DNA of 64,000 bases, from positions 41,270,811 through 41,334,810 of the forward strand of contig OY282605.1 in assembly GCA_958298945.1 (NCBI GenBank), in the 5' to 3' direction. The notes under the pieces are model-generated. The model had not been told where the DNA came from. It saw only the letters and a list, made by a program, of their open reading frames with translations, and did no database searches. The translations under genes were made by a program, and so were the position numbers. Origin of the DNA: Atherix ibis (lineage: Eukaryota; Arthropoda; Insecta; Diptera; Athericidae). How positions within the stretch are numbered: position 1 is the stretch's first letter; each line of letters starts with the position of its first letter. Below are positions 1 to 12,071 of this stretch, piece after piece.

Positions 1-480
1 AATAATAAGACCGTATGATAACCGACAACAAGATGGGGCCACATATTTTGATCTTATTGCGCAGAAAATTGCCATAAGGAGTAATTTCGAGATTTGAAAA
101 TGTCAATTTACCTTCAGGATCGTGCGGATATTTTTTTTGTGAGGTTACGCATAAGATCGTTTTAACGCAGATCATCGTAAAACTTGAGAGCATTTAGAAA
201 CTAACATTCGTCAAGTAATGACCAGAAATGTGCGAAAAAGTCATAAAAAATTACCTCAACAGAAACGAGTCCTGCAATGAAAGTCTTGTGGAGGCCATTT
301 TCACTGTACCATTGCACTCAAACCGGCCAAGTCCAAATAACATGATAAAATGAAAATTTCTTAAAAGTGTCATCGAATAAGGAGATAAAAAAAAATGAAA
401 TTCTGAGATTTTTATCTTGTACTCATCTTGACCATTTAACCTTTAATTTTTGTCGGTTTCATACGTAATGGCAAAACCCA
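1..480 (-). mobile_element. decayed family S transposon remnant
   Basis: Short matches to better-preserved copies can be seen: a segment around 285-345 (cttgtggaggccatttt...ccattgcac) resembles the 3' coding end of the 5873-7064 element near 6170-6200, and gtcatcgaataaggagataaa (near 370) recurs near 3970, 5090 and 5780. No open frame remains. The assignment is weak and the boundaries are guesses. Confidence 0.3.
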
Positions 481-1187
481 TGCAATATAATAAAATTAAA
501 ATTGAATTAAAATCTAAATTTTTAATATTTTTATTTTATTTTATTTTACAAAACACAAATTGAATAAATCTTTAAATGTGGAAAAGTCAACTTTCAATTT
601 TGAGAAGCACTAAGAAATCAGTTTTGTTTTTTTCTCTTGTTCTGCTTTTCAAAGGACGAATTGGATAAATTTTTGAAAAAAAATAATTGTGTTTTAAAAA
701 AAATTAAAAAATTGGTTTTTTTTTACCTTTCAAAAAATGAACTGTTTCCCTAATCGACTATTATTCGGCGTGTGACTGACTATATGGTATTTTACCATTC
801 CAAAAGATTTGTCATTCTACAATGGTAATAGGATATTTCCAAACTATGACAATATAATATAAGAAAAGTTTCCATTGCAAAATGCTTACTGCTCGATAGC
901 TGATAATAATACCAATGTCAGAAGATCAAATGACAATTAACTCACTCGACATCCATAATAAGGTGGTAGAAGTTTTTTTTGTTACTGTTTTTTTATTTTT
1001 TATTTTACTAAATACCTAATAACTGATTTAATTATTTTTTTCTTTTCTATTTACAGGTACGATTGGCATAAATATTTTTGAAAGTTTTAAAATTATTTTT
1101 CTTATAATGGGTAAGTTTTTATTCAAAAAGTTTTTAGTTCAATTATTTTTGCATCTGCATTTGTGACATAAAGGACCGATTCGAAAA
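481..1187. other. AT-rich non-coding stretch
   Basis: No gene recognised. TTTACAG at 1054-1060 and GGGTAAG near 1109-1115 look like a splice acceptor and donor around a 50-nt segment, but the segment has low coding character and such sites occur by chance in sequence this AT-rich. Confidence 0.4.
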
Positions 1188-1667
1188 ATGCTCGGCTCAA
1201 GCGGTGGTGTATTATATGCTCGATCATGTTGCACGAACAGCTTCCCCTCGATCGAAGGAGATTTGTTCGAATGGTGTAATCGCCTTAAAATTGTTAACGC
1301 AAGATATTTTAGACAACGAGCTCGAATGAAAATTTTCATACTTTTTGTGTGTTTAGATTTGCCGGTTGTTTATACAAAAAAAGTGGCGAAAATATATTGT
1401 TCAACGACGGGCAGTGACATTGAATTGACCAGTCTAGACACTGGCGAATTTTGTTTGGAGATTAAGGGCCAAAAGGTGATCGACGGTGAAAATTCCTGTA
1501 TAATATATGCTCCAAGTGATAACTTTCCGTATGCTTCCCCCATCCAGGCGTTGTTTGCGTTGCAGCTATTCGTTGTCATTACTTTCGCTATCGTCCAACA
1601 TAAGCCAGATCACTGCGACTGCTGCTCCCCATTGCTGCACCACAATTTCGTTGCTGCATTCTATTAA
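1188..1667 (+). CDS. uncharacterised 159-codon ORF, possible pseudogene
   Basis: An ATG-initiated frame of 159 codons with base composition closer to coding DNA than its surroundings. The predicted protein has a basic N-terminal part (RYFRQRARMK), a hydrophobic stretch (FILFVCLDLPVVY), a charged middle (SLDTGEFCLEIKGQKVIDGE), another hydrophobic segment (LFALQLFVVITFAIV) and a Cys/His-rich tail (HCDCC). It resembles no family I recognise. It ends exactly where a ~185-bp tandem repeat begins, so it may be part of a repeat element rather than a host gene. No convincing promoter or splice structure is visible. Confidence 0.25.
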   Translation: MLGSSGGVLYARSCCTNSFPSIEGDLFEWCNRLKIVNARYFRQRARMKIFILFVCLDLPVVYTKKVAKIYCSTTGSDIELTSLDTGEFCLEIKGQKVIDGENSCIIYAPSDNFPYASPIQALFALQLFVVITFAIVQHKPDHCDCCSPLLHHNFVAAFY

Positions 1668-2395
1668 ATTATCCAATTTTAAATTTTTTAATATATTTAT
1701 TATTAAACGTAATAATTTAATGTGCAAAACGCAAAAAAACACAATTCCAAATCGTTCATGAAAACGAAACAAATGTCAAGTGAGCGGTGACTGGACGAAT
1801 TTTGATCGAGCTCATATGCAATTCCTGCCTGAAAATTGTTCAATTTTTCAATATATTTATTAATTTCTTAAATTGAAATGTATTTATTAATGTGCAAAAC
1901 GCAAAAAAACACAATTGAAAATCTTTCATGAAAACAAAACATATGTCAAGTGAGTGACGGGACGAACTTTGATCGAGCTCACATGCAATTCCTTGCGTAA
2001 AAATTGTTCGAGGGTTCCAAGTCTCTGGAATTATCCAATTTTTAATTTTTTAATATATTTATTATTAAACGCAACAATTTAATGTGCAAAACGCAACAAA
2101 AAAACAAAATTGAAAATCGTTCATGAAAACGAAACAAATGTCAAGTGAGCGGTGACTGGACGAATTTTGATCGAGCTCACATGCAATTCCTGCGTAAAAA
2201 TTGTTCGAGGGTTCGAATTCTCTGGAATTATCCAATTTTCAATTTTTTAATATATTTATTAATTTCTTAAATTGAAATGTATTTATTAATGTGAGAAAGT
2301 CAATTGAAAATTATTCATGAAAACGAAACAAATGTCAAATGACTGGACGAATTGTGATCGAGCTCACATTCAAAATTGTTCGAGGGTTCGAGTCC
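1667..2395. repeat. tandem array, about four units of ~185 bp
   Basis: Each unit contains attatccaattttaa, tttattatt, aatgtgcaaaacgc, ttcatgaaaacgaaacaa, a gatcgagctca box and gttcgagggttc. The gatcgagctca box starts at 1804, 1971, 2169 and 2356, giving spacings of 167, 198 and 187. The end of three units (about 2011, 2203 and 2375) reads GAGGGTTC followed by variants of CGAATTC/CGAGTCC, close to an RNA polymerase III B-box. Confidence 0.8.
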
Positions 2396-4259
2396 ATGAT
2401 CGAGATATTTATAATTTCCCCTCCGAAGACTCAAAGATAAAATGTCCGCACTTAGGGAATTATGTGTCCATTTCTCGAATGGTCTACTCGTAGCCTAAAG
2501 AGCTCGTCGTGGTGTCAGGCTTAAAGGATTTTTTTGTTGGTTTTTTTTTGAGAACATATTCTAATTGCAGAATGGGTAGAAGTGATTTTTACTGTCCAAT
2601 ACGTCATGTCGGAATACCAAAAAAGGCATTTTTATTTACTCCATTTTTGAGTGTTTTTTTTTTGTAGATTTGATGACTGGCTTCCTTTCCCACTCCTAAA
2701 TTTATTTGACCAATCATATAAATAAAAAGGAATACGAGTACTTGAAAATGGGATTATCAGTTTTATTTTTGTTAACACTTTTTATCAATGTATTATTTTA
2801 AAAATCAATAAAAGTATGACCTTCAAACAAAAAAAAGTGACTAATCGCTACCTTGCTTGAACAAGAAAAACACCATCCCAGGATGAGTAAGGATATAATT
2901 GAAAATAGCTTTTTTGAATTGAGAGTAGGCGGTAATATTCAGTCTAGAATAGTCGTAGTAATTGTGTTCCGTCGAAATCTTAACATTTTGGGCGACGCAG
3001 TATCCTAATGAACCCATTCAAGCGGAATTATGGTAACGTTGGTAATACTGCCGCCTGATTACACATTGACAACAAAATGACATCGACAATAAAAAAGAAG
3101 AAGTTAAAAAGTCGATTTTATATTTAGCCATTAAAACTAATTATTGCATAATTCATCGTTGTTGTCATGAGTTTAAGAACAGGTGCACACAAAAAAACAT
3201 TTATTTTCAAAAACGTTTCTAGGAGGCTGAGTTGGTTTATTTTCCTTTTTATCTCTTTATTTTATTTCTTGACAGATGAGTAGCAGCACCGTCAGACTCT
3301 CAATTTTATTAATAATAATAAACAATTTGATTTATTTATTGTTCTACATTTGCACTATTCCAGGTGGAGTGAATTTTAACTTTCCGGCTTTAAGATATTC
3401 TCATAAATATTTATTTTCTGAGGGGTTCAGCATAAATTCCATTATGGAAACTGTTTTGAGAATGATTTCCAATTAATATATTTTTGCTTGTTGATTTTTT
3501 TCCCCATTCAATCAATAAATTGTGATATTTTAATGCAGGTACGCATATTAATTTAACCGGAAGAGATTCTTTCGGCTTGACTCGCTTCTGTTCATTCGAT
3601 TTAATTGTTTTCATTTATGGAAGCCGCTTGTTTTTCTCTTCTGTGTAGAGTATCGCTTGTGGAACATGAGAATACACAAATTTTCTTTTAATTATTTTGT
3701 TTTTATTTTTACTATTCACAGGAGATTTTTTAAGAAATTTTCATTTTTTTTGGAATTAAAATATGGTCATCCAATTTCCTTAAATCATATTAGAAAGAGT
3801 ACAACACATTTAAGTGCTAATATTTTATGTAAACTTATAAAAATCTCTATTACACCATCAAATTAAGTACAATTTTTTGATATATTTTTTTTTCCTTTAA
3901 AAGACAACAAAAATTGAGCAAAAAAAAAATCTAAAGTGAATTTTCTTTTTTAAAAAATGCTACCATAAAAAAGGTCATCGAATAAAGAGATAAATTTATG
4001 CAATTTTTTTGCGCTGCCATTTTTTAAAAAGATATTTTATGTGAGAAACTAAAATAGTTTGGATAACAAACTAAAATCGATTATATTTTTTTCTTAAATT
4101 TCCTTACGAAAACGTTTCATTTGTCAATTGACTAAAATTTTGATTGAATAAGGAGATGAAAGCATACATTTTTTTAAATGATCGATTTAGAAAATCTTTT
4201 TTTAAATGAAATATTTTATAATTAAAATTATTAAAAAAAATATGCTATTATATATGGAA
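2396..4259. other. AT-rich non-coding stretch
   Basis: Nothing recognisable as a gene. Small frames at 3276-3476 and 3657-3866 are short, low-complexity and hydrophobic, and are probably chance. A piece of the dispersed gtcatcgaataaagagataaa repeat lies near 3975. Confidence 0.5.
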
Positions 4260-4990
4260 TATAAAATTTGTTTAATTGGCTGTTCACAAAACTCCTGGCA
4301 AGGCTCGATCCTTTTGAGGTAATTTTTGCTAACCTATTCAGACTGTAATTCGAACATTACTTGACGAATATTAGCTTTTAAATACTTTAAAATTTGAGGA
4401 TTGTTTGCCTAAAAAAACTCTCTCGTCAAATTTTAGAGCATTATTTAAAAGTAAAAGTTCAACGTTTGCCGAATCACATGATTTTCTAGGTCAAGTGGCA
4501 TTACTGAAACTCGAAATTACTCGTCTTGGGAGCTTTGTGCTCATGTCGGATTTTGTAACTTATGGCATCGTTTTGTTGAAAGCTGATACGGTCCCAGATT
4601 AAGATCGTCAAGTTTAGTTGAACTACCGAAAAATGGTCGGTTTTCACAAGGCCATATAGCTCAAAAAAGGGTAACAGACCAAAATGGCCACTTTTCGTGG
4701 ATACAATGCACATCGCCATTGTCACTTATGGGTTTTTAGAGCCCCATATACGATAATTTTGCTTATTGACTGCTCTCAGGTGAGAAATTAACCTTATTGC
4801 CGAAGAAAATTTTGTTTTTTTTTTAAAATCAGCATCTAAAACCTTCTGAACATTTCATAGTCGTTAAAGTAATCTATATAATAAAATGTCAAACTTAATC
4901 TGACAGCTGTCAAATACCAAGACTGTACTTTCTGTACCACAAAATGGATGATAACTTGTTACCATAGAATAAGGCCATACATTTTATACA
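4260..4990 (-). mobile_element. decayed family S transposon copy
   Basis: Recognised on the reverse strand by the order of conserved blocks shared with other copies here: aaactcgaaattact (4507), tttttagagccccatata (4733), cgaagaaaattttgtt (the SDEAHF-coding region, ~4800), aaaatgtcaaac and the palindrome TGACAGCTGTCA (4901) followed by gtactttctgtacc. Coding capacity is destroyed by stops and indels. Confidence 0.55.
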
Positions 4991-5389
4991 ATTTTTCTAA
5001 TGATCGACAAAAAAATTATAATTTTTTAAAAATTTTTTCAGTTTTATTTGTAATTTTTAATAGTGGTTAAAATTTTTTTTTAAAAATGTCATCAAATAAG
5101 AAGATAAAATTTAAACTCTTTATTTTGATTTTTTTACTTTGAAAAAAAATGTGTTTTTTTTCTTTCTTGTAACTGTCATAATTAACTTGTTGACTTTTTT
5201 CAACAAAAAAAAAACAAATTGAGTAAATTAACAAAAAATAAAGATGACCATTGGAATTTTTTGGTAAAATTACAAAAAAAAATATTTACGGGTTTTTTGT
5301 TTGCTTGTTTTTTGAAGGAGTATCTCTTTTTGTAAGCACCCTTAAATGTGAAAAAATTTCATTATTTGCTTATTGTAACCATTTTTTTC

Positions 5390-5872
5390 CCTCTAGTTTT
5401 TGTTGAATGGAGGAAATTGTAAGGTCAGCTTGAAATGCCCATACCCACGTATATGGCAATTTTGCTTAAAGCCTCATTCCTAAAGAAAAATTAGCATCTA
5501 AAGTCTTCTGTGCGTTCTATGGTCCATAATGTAATTTCGAACTAAACAACTGTCAACTTGTGCAGCATACATATTTGACAGCTGTCAAATGACAAGACTC
5601 CGAATTACGAAATGAATAACCCTTTACCATAGAAAAAGAAGATAAATTTATACAATTTCTTATATCATCGAATAAGAAACTATTTTTTATAAAAAATTTC
5701 TTCAATTTTATTTGTAATTTGGAATATTATTTTTAAAAAAATCTGCTAAAAATTTCATTAAAATCGATTTAAGAAAATGTCATCGAACAAGGAGATAAAA
5801 ATATAAAAATTCAGAGATTTTTGTTTGTAATTTTTTAGTCTATTTAATCTATGATTTTTATGGTTAAAACTA
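5390..5872 (-). mobile_element. decayed family S transposon copy (partial)
   Basis: Contains tatggcaattttgctt, cctaaagaaaaatta, aactaaacaactgtcaac and a complete TTTGACAGCTGTCAAA (5574-5589), in the same order as other family S remnants. The 5873-7064 element is inserted at or near its outer end. Confidence 0.5.
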
Positions 5873-7064
5873 AAAGGTTTTCAAATAAGAGTGATATGAT
5901 TTCTTTTAAAAAAAAACATTTTCAAATATTTTTTTATTTAATGTGAAGTACAATCGATACAATTAAGTTCTGAATAAAACGTCATTCAAATGGCCTCCAC
6001 GACTTCTTTTGCAAGAACGAATTCGATAAACCCAATTTTCGAGCACTTTTTCCACTAAATCAAGTCGTATGTCATGAATAGCACATTCAATATTGTCTTC
6101 TAAAGCTTGAAGAGAGTCTGGTTTATTGCTTCTAATAACCCCACAAGAAATAGTCTAATGGTGTTAAATCACAACTTCTTGGAGGCCATTCAATGTACCA
6201 CAATTTCTTGAAATAATCGAATCTCCAAACTTTTCTCGCAATAATTCAGTTGTTACACGTGCTGTGTTGTTGGAACCAGATGTTGTCAAGATCAACTTCT
6301 TCCAATTTCGGCCATAAAAAGTTGGTTATCATCGATCTATACCGCTCTCCATTGGCAGTAACGGTGTTACCAGCTTCATTTCGAAAGATGATTCCACCAG
6401 ACCAAAATTCACACCAAACTGTCAATTTAGGTGAATCTAATGGGTGTTCATGAATAATTTGTGGATTTTTTTCGCACCAGAATCGACAGTTTTGTTTATT
6501 TACCACACCACTCAGATGAAAGTGAGCCTCATCGGAGAAGATGATTTTCTTTAAAAAATCGTTATCGTTTTCAAGTTGTTCCAAGACAAAATCAGCAAAT
6601 TCACGACATTTACGGTGGTCCAATGGCTTCAGTTCTTGAGTGATCTGCCAGTTTGTGGTTTGAGACAGTCCCAATTCTTGAGAACGTCTTGGAATCGACA
6701 AATTGCGGTCTTCAGCAACACTTGCCTGAACGGCAGCAATATTTTCATTACTTCGAGCGGTTATTTGTCTTATTGGCACTTGAACATTATGCAAAGAAAA
6801 TGTACGCTCGAAATTTTTAACAATTCAACGAATAGCAAGCACAGTTGTACGATTATTACGACCATAAATTGGCAAAAGCGCACGAAAAGTTGCAATTGGA
6901 GAACGATTATTTTGATAATAAAATTGAATAATTTGTAAACGTTGTTCTTCCGTATGTCTTTCCATGATGAAATTGTAAACATTACTGAATATAATGACAA
7001 AAAAAAGACAGATCATGGCCAAAACGTCACTTAGAAATCATATTACTCTTATTGGAAAACCCTA
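5873..7064 (-). mobile_element. family S Tc1/mariner-superfamily transposon, 1192 bp, both ends present
   Basis: Imperfect terminal inverted repeats of about 28 bp: the left end reads aaaggttttcaaataagagt and the reverse complement of the right end reads tagggttttccaataagagt. Both are bounded by TA (5871-5872 and 7065-7066), the expected target duplication. The interior carries one transposase gene on the minus strand. The lineage resembles basal mariner/rosa-type elements known from tephritid flies, but I cannot confirm the subfamily. Confidence 0.8.
5963..6965 (-). pseudogene. family S transposase, inactivated
   Basis: Reading on the minus strand from ATG at 6965: MERHTEEQRLQIIQFYYQNN (N-terminal helix-turn-helix), a frame change near 6825, then an HTH/linker (NLSIPRRSQELGLSQTTNW), the first catalytic Asp in IIFSDEAHFHL, VNKQNCRFW, VTANGERY and DNIWFQQ, followed after another break by CDLTPLDYFLWGY (third acidic position) and a C-terminal RSRGGHLND with TAA at 5963. 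The second catalytic Asp, expected right after WFQQ (family form WFQQDGA), is His here and a stop follows. At least three frame or stop lesions are present, so it is dead. Expected length is about 340 residues. Confidence 0.85.
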
Positions 7065-8689
7065 TATGTGTTCCGTGTTCTCTAAGTGTGCAATAAAATG
7101 TTATATAATAAATGGAAAATAAGGCGGAACTGGTCGGTCTCAGTTAGTGTTTGTTTAATTTAATGGATCTGGTTAGAAAGGGGACAATTGTTTACAAATC
7201 CAGGATTTTAGAGGTCTAAAGAAATTACGAGTTTGCTCGTTACCAAAAAAAAATTATGGATCCCAACTGATCGCAATTCTGCCTAGTGGTCGTGCCCAGA
7301 ACTTCGGTAAGGATATTGAGCAGACTTGATAGGTTGATCAGGTAGACTTTAAAAATGTTCTGTTGTAATTTTATGTAAAAATTTTATATTTAAAAATACA
7401 AAAAACCCCATAGAAGCTGTGTGTGAATAAGCCAAAAAAAGAGAAAAATTCACCATAATTTTTATTTGGTTTCAAACTTTCCAATTCTTACTCATTTTGG
7501 TACCAATTTTTTTCTGATTCAAAAAAATTTCTTGGTAATAATTTATAATTTTACAGACGTGATTTTACAGAAATTGTTTTTGTAAACCTTCTTTGGAAAA
7601 TTCACTCATCAATAATTGTTGCTACTTTGACCAGTAATTATTCACAAGTAAATTGCAGCTAACACAAATTATTGATAAAAAAAAACGTTCAATTGTGCAA
7701 TTATTTAATTTGGTCGTTTTCTGTCTTCGCATAATTATTACCAATAATATTCGTTGGTACGTTAAAAGGTTTTCTTTTTATTTGTTCTTTTTTAAAAAAA
7801 GAAACGGAAATCCGATGAACCCTTAAAGAATATTTAATCAAATTGACATTCTGCACTACCGCAATTTTATGCTGTACAATTGCACTGAAATTCTTAAAAG
7901 TAATTGTTTTTTTTTTATTGTTAAAATTTCTTTAAAAAGAACGGAAACCTCGAATTACTCGTAAAGTTATAAAATATGCACACGTAAACTGAATGATAAA
8001 ATTGTACAAAATTGCATGCTTTCTTGGTTGTTGATGATAGCTTTTTGAATGGAATAGGAATACTCGTACTTGAAGATTGTCAGCAAATAATTCCATGAAA
8101 TTTCCGATTCAACAGACCAGACTGACCTTTGAATATTTGAATGTAATCTGAAAATTGGTTAAATGGTCTTTCTTTTGTTTCAGCTTGTTTGGTTTTTTAG
8201 GACTAAATAATTTACTTTATTGACGTAGATTTGCGTGTGAGAATTTCTACGTTGTGTTGCATAATATGAAAGTAAAATAATATTGAAATGGAAATAATAA
8301 ATGATGTTGAAACGTTTGGAGACAACAGATTTGATAGTCTTGAATTTGAACTTTACAAAAGGCCATTAAACTTCCGGCGCAGGATGGATCCCTTACCGGT
8401 CATGAAATGTGTACACTTCATCATCGCAGATAATAATAATTGTTATTCGGTTAACAATCGTGAATGACGTTATTTGTGCATTTTAACAAAATTATAAAAA
8501 CTTTCCTTGATGACGAAATCTATCCATTTCTGTAAACAATGTTTTATCTTTCTAAAATATTCGTCTTCAGTTTTTTTTTTGTTATTTTTTTTTTAAAAAT
8601 CTACGACATTTGCTTTTATTTAAATTTTATGCCAATAATAATGAATTTTTCAATTTGTGCTTTGAAAACTAAAATTATATATAAAATTT
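7065..8689. other. AT-rich non-coding stretch
   Basis: No gene or clear repeat recognised. 8320-8470 is somewhat less AT-rich (ttccggcgcaggatggatcc) but has no open frame. Confidence 0.5.
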
Positions 8690-9158
8690 TTTGAATTCGA
8701 TTGAATTTTTATTTTATTATATTTTTTGAATCTTGGGCCAGTATGTGGAATTACCGCGATCCTTTTTGGTATATTTTTTTTTTTAAATTGGTTTCGCATA
8801 TTTGAGAGCGAAATCCAAATTGGTCAAATCGCACGATCTTGAAGAACATTTGACATTACCAAAACTTAACAATCCGTATTCCGGGGGAAATTTAAAAAAA
8901 AAATACGTTACATGTAGACCCTGTAGACCTTAATGCACATTTTTTTTTTAGAATCAATTCTGGGTTTTCAGAGTACAACATACGGCAATTTTGCTTTTTA
9001 ACATATCCACAGAAGGTGAATTGAGGCTGTGGTAGAATCACCATTTTTTTGTAGAAAGTTTTTATATTTTTAACACAGTTTTTTTTTGGTTATTCAAACG
9101 ATCCATAATGGTAAAATGGCAAATATTTAACTAAACAAATGTCAATTTGTGTAATGTA

Positions 9159-9934
9159 CGAGGTCTCTTCAAAAAGTATCGCGAATTTTGAATTTTCGCG
9201 GATTACGTATATTCGATTTTCGATTTTCTGTGGCGTTATGTTGGTACTCATGTCTTTCACTTATGCCGACAAGTTCGACCATTTTGAATGTTCAGTTAAA
9301 TTTTGGCAGCTACTTTGCTTGCATGTGTCAAAGCTCGCCTTCGATTTTTGCCCAATCCTTGGACCGAAGCAACGTTTATCGGTGGTACAAAATGTTCTCA
9401 GAGGGCCGAGAAGATGTGAACGACGAAAAGCGAATGTGAAGGTTTTGCTTACAGTTTTCTTCGATTGCAGGGGCGTGGTGCATCGTGAGTTCTTGCCACA
9501 GGGTAAAACGGTCAATAAGGAATATTACCGGCAAGTTATGCGCAAGTTGCGTGAAGCAATCCGCCAGAAACGCCCGGATTTGTGGAAGAACAAAAATGGC
9601 CAAAACCAACACACTAATAATGCCGCAGCTAACGTATGCCCCATATCTTTGCCGCCCCCCCCCTGTGACTTTTTCTTGTTCCAAAAACAGAAGAGCCCCA
9701 TGAAAGGATAACGCTACGCTACGATTGAGGAGATAAACACGGCATCGAAGGCGGAGCTGAACAAGATCACAAAACATGATTTTTTGAAGTGCTTCGAGGA
9801 TTGGAAAAAACGTTGGCACAAGTGTATAATATCTGGTGGTGATTACTTTGAAGAAGACCAAATAGATATTTATGAATAAATAAATAATTTTTGAAAAAAA
9901 CACAAAATTCGCTATACTTTTTGAACAGACCTCG
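9159..9934 (+). mobile_element. family M mariner, internally deleted (776 bp)
   Basis: The left end cgaggtctcttcaaaaagta matches the reverse complement of the right end (tactttttgaacagacctcg), each flanked by TA (9157-9158, 9935-9936). It is about 500 bp shorter than a complete mariner (~1.3 kb). The interior joins an HTH-coding piece straight onto the catalytic-domain part, with the junction at gacgaaaagcgaatgtgaag. Confidence 0.9.
9358..9879 (+). pseudogene. family M mariner transposase, deleted fragment
   Basis: Frame fragments encode LDRSNVYRWYKMFSEG (second HTH helix region of mariner transposase), then after a deletion NVKVLLTVFFDCRGVVH, FLPQGKTVNKEYY, VMRKLREAIRQKRPDLWKNK and, after further small deletions, CDFFLF and KCFEDWKKRWHKCI, ending at TAA 9877-9879. 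The segment with the first catalytic Asp (TGDESW) and the one with the second (HHDNAPAH) are both gone. A misleading continuous frame (9139-9711) runs through the left end and part of the gene. Non-functional. Confidence 0.85.
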
Positions 9935-9990
9935 TATGTGTTTGACAGCTGTCAAATTATAAATTTCAAACTGAACCAGGCGATTAGGTC

Positions 9991-10986
9991 ATTAAAATGT
10001 TGGTGGTATTTTCTCTGAGTTTGAATAATTGATCTTTCACTTGAATATAAAAACTCAATTCGTTACTGGACGTCCTACGTAACCATTTAATGCTCTTTAA
10101 TTTACAGAAGAAGAAAAAAAAACCAAAAGAAAAAAATTTATGACTTTTTCAAGTTCTTCAGTTTTTCAGTGCCCACCCTGTATAACCTATGCTTCACATG
10201 ATGTAATCGGTGATTGTCCTGCGTGGCGCTGTCAATTCGATATTCCGATTGAAACTTAAAACTGAACTACAAGTACTGGCAATTGTTATGCTACAATAAC
10301 AGAGGACCGTCATTGACACGTCAATCTGATCAGAGAATTTTTTAGTTTTTTAGCACTTTAGGTTTTTTTTGTTGAACGATAGGCAACAATGACATTTATT
10401 ATATTAGTTTTAATACTTAATATTAATTTTAATAATTTTAATACTTAATATTAATTTAAAAAAAACTTTACTTTTTATAATAATTTCAACTTTAAAAACG
10501 ACTCAAAATACAATATCAAAAAATTGAACCCTAAGTAAAAAAATAAGATTTGCTTACCAAAAATGTAATTTTTAGTTCTAAAGGTAAAAAATAGATGTCA
10601 GGCACAATAATTACAACAGAAATTTTAGCAACTTTTTGATTTATATTTTCGCTCATTATTCTTTGTTTTGTTTTTTTTGTGATCGAAAGTATTTGTATTG
10701 AAAATTTAATTGTTTTTTAAACTGAAATGCAATTTTTTTTCAATTTAGCTTCGTTTAATATACATTTAATAAAACAATGGGGTTCTGTTAGATTAATTTT
10801 AAGATAAAAGATGGATAAGGGTCAACAGAGGAGGTTTTTGCTTCATTGCACTTCCATGGGATTTCTTGGCTTCAATCAAATTCGTATACATACACATATA
10901 GGGCGATTGTCTATTCGTATACTCTATAATCTATGATTACACAAAATCTAAAAATTCAAAATAACATTTGATCGAATTGAAAAAAT
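9991..10986. other. non-coding stretch with no recognised gene
   Basis: Mostly AT-rich. 10200-10320 (ctgtcaattcgatattccga...gtactggcaattgtta) vaguely resembles sequence near 53830-54000, suggesting another diffuse repeat. 10420-10460 holds a short direct repeat (taatacttaatattaattt, twice). Confidence 0.4.
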
Positions 10987-11509
10987 TTTCGACCAAAAAC
11001 AGCACCGCATTAACATTGCTAAGGAGCTGTTGGACTCTGTCCGCGACGACCCAAATTTGCTCCAGAGGATCATAACTGGTGACGAATCATGCGTTTATGG
11101 TTATGACGAGGAAACTAAAGCTCAATCATCCCAATGGAAGCTGCCGCACGAGCTAAGACCGAAAAAAGAGCGCCAAGTTCGGTCGAATGTGAAGGTTTTG
11201 CTTACAGTTTTCTTCGATTGCAGGGGCGTGGTGCATCATGAGTTCTTGCCACAGGGTAGAACGGTCAATAAGGAATATAACCTGCAAGTAATGCGCAAGT
11301 TGCGCGAAGCAATCCGTCAGAAATTCCCGGATTTGTGGAAGAACAAAAATTGGCTTTTGCACCATGATAACGCCCCTGCTCACGCATCGTTGATGCCAAA
11401 AACCACACACTAATAATACCGCAGCCACTGTATTCCCCAGATCTGGCCCCCTGGGACTTTTTCTTGTTCCCGAAGCAGATTCTTTCATCCATTTTTTGGA
11501 AAATCGATG
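10987..11509 (+). pseudogene. family M mariner transposase fragment without element ends, rearranged
   Basis: Starts at ttcgaccaaaaacagc and encodes LLDSVRDDPNLLQRIITGDE (first catalytic Asp in ITGDES; W changed to C after it), YDEETKAQSSQWKLPHELRP, NVKVLLTVFFDCRGVVHHEF and LLHHDNAPAHAS (second catalytic Asp). The frame is lost before the third acidic motif (DLAPWDFFLF, with W for the usual C). No terminal inverted repeat is present. From 11476 the sequence switches to cagattctttcatcc, which matches the 5' transposase region of the 54395-55261 copy in inverted orientation, so this fragment is an inversion-rearranged piece. The 127-codon open frame 11030-11413 is the best-preserved catalytic core of family M here. 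Confidence 0.85.
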
Positions 11510-12071
11510 ACGATTAAAAATTTTGGAAAAAATTAAAAAAGAATGACTTTTTTCTTTGGCAAAAAAAAACCATTTCTCCTCAACTTCTGCTTACATAAAA
11601 ATAAAAAAGAATTTATTGTTTTTATTGAATTGTGTTAAAAATAAATTTTCGTAAATTTTTTATATTACCAAAAAAAAAAAAAAAAGCTTTTCTTCAAACA
11701 GACAGTGACTCTTCGTACAAAAATGTGGCTAAATAAATTACTTCCACTTTAATGTACAATAAATTTTTATATACAACATAAAAAAATAAAAAAATAAAGA
11801 CATTTCCAAAAGTTAATAAATTGATTGCTATTAGCACTTTTTTATATGTGAATATGTATTCATCTCGTTGGGAAAGAGGGGGAAAGAGTGAGAGGATAGG
11901 ATGAATAAAAAGTTAGTGAAAAGAAGAAGTACCTAAATTAGAAAAGGTAATCTCGAATAGAATAGATAAAAACCCCAAATTCTATTCATGATAGAAAATG
12001 TTTAAAAATCAAATTGAAAAAAAAATCACAAAGACAGAATTTTAGATGAAAAAAAAGCTTCATTTTTTTTT
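11510..12071. other. AT-rich non-coding stretch
   Basis: Poly-A and poly-T tracts, no recognisable gene. Confidence 0.5.

Larger units (their letters stand above)
8690..9990 (-). mobile_element. decayed family S copy, interrupted by a family M mariner
   Basis: The left part (about 8800-9158) carries tcaaatcgcacgatcttgaa, gaacatttgacattacc, gttttcagagtacaac and atggtaaaatggcaaat; the right part (9935-9990) carries TTTGACAGCTGTCAAA (9941-9956). The two halves join across the mariner at 9159-9934, so the mariner is younger. Confidence 0.55.

Noticed and set aside
9376..9903. 175-codon minus-strand frame
   Set aside because: Antisense to the family M transposase fragment; the mariner motifs are on the plus strand.
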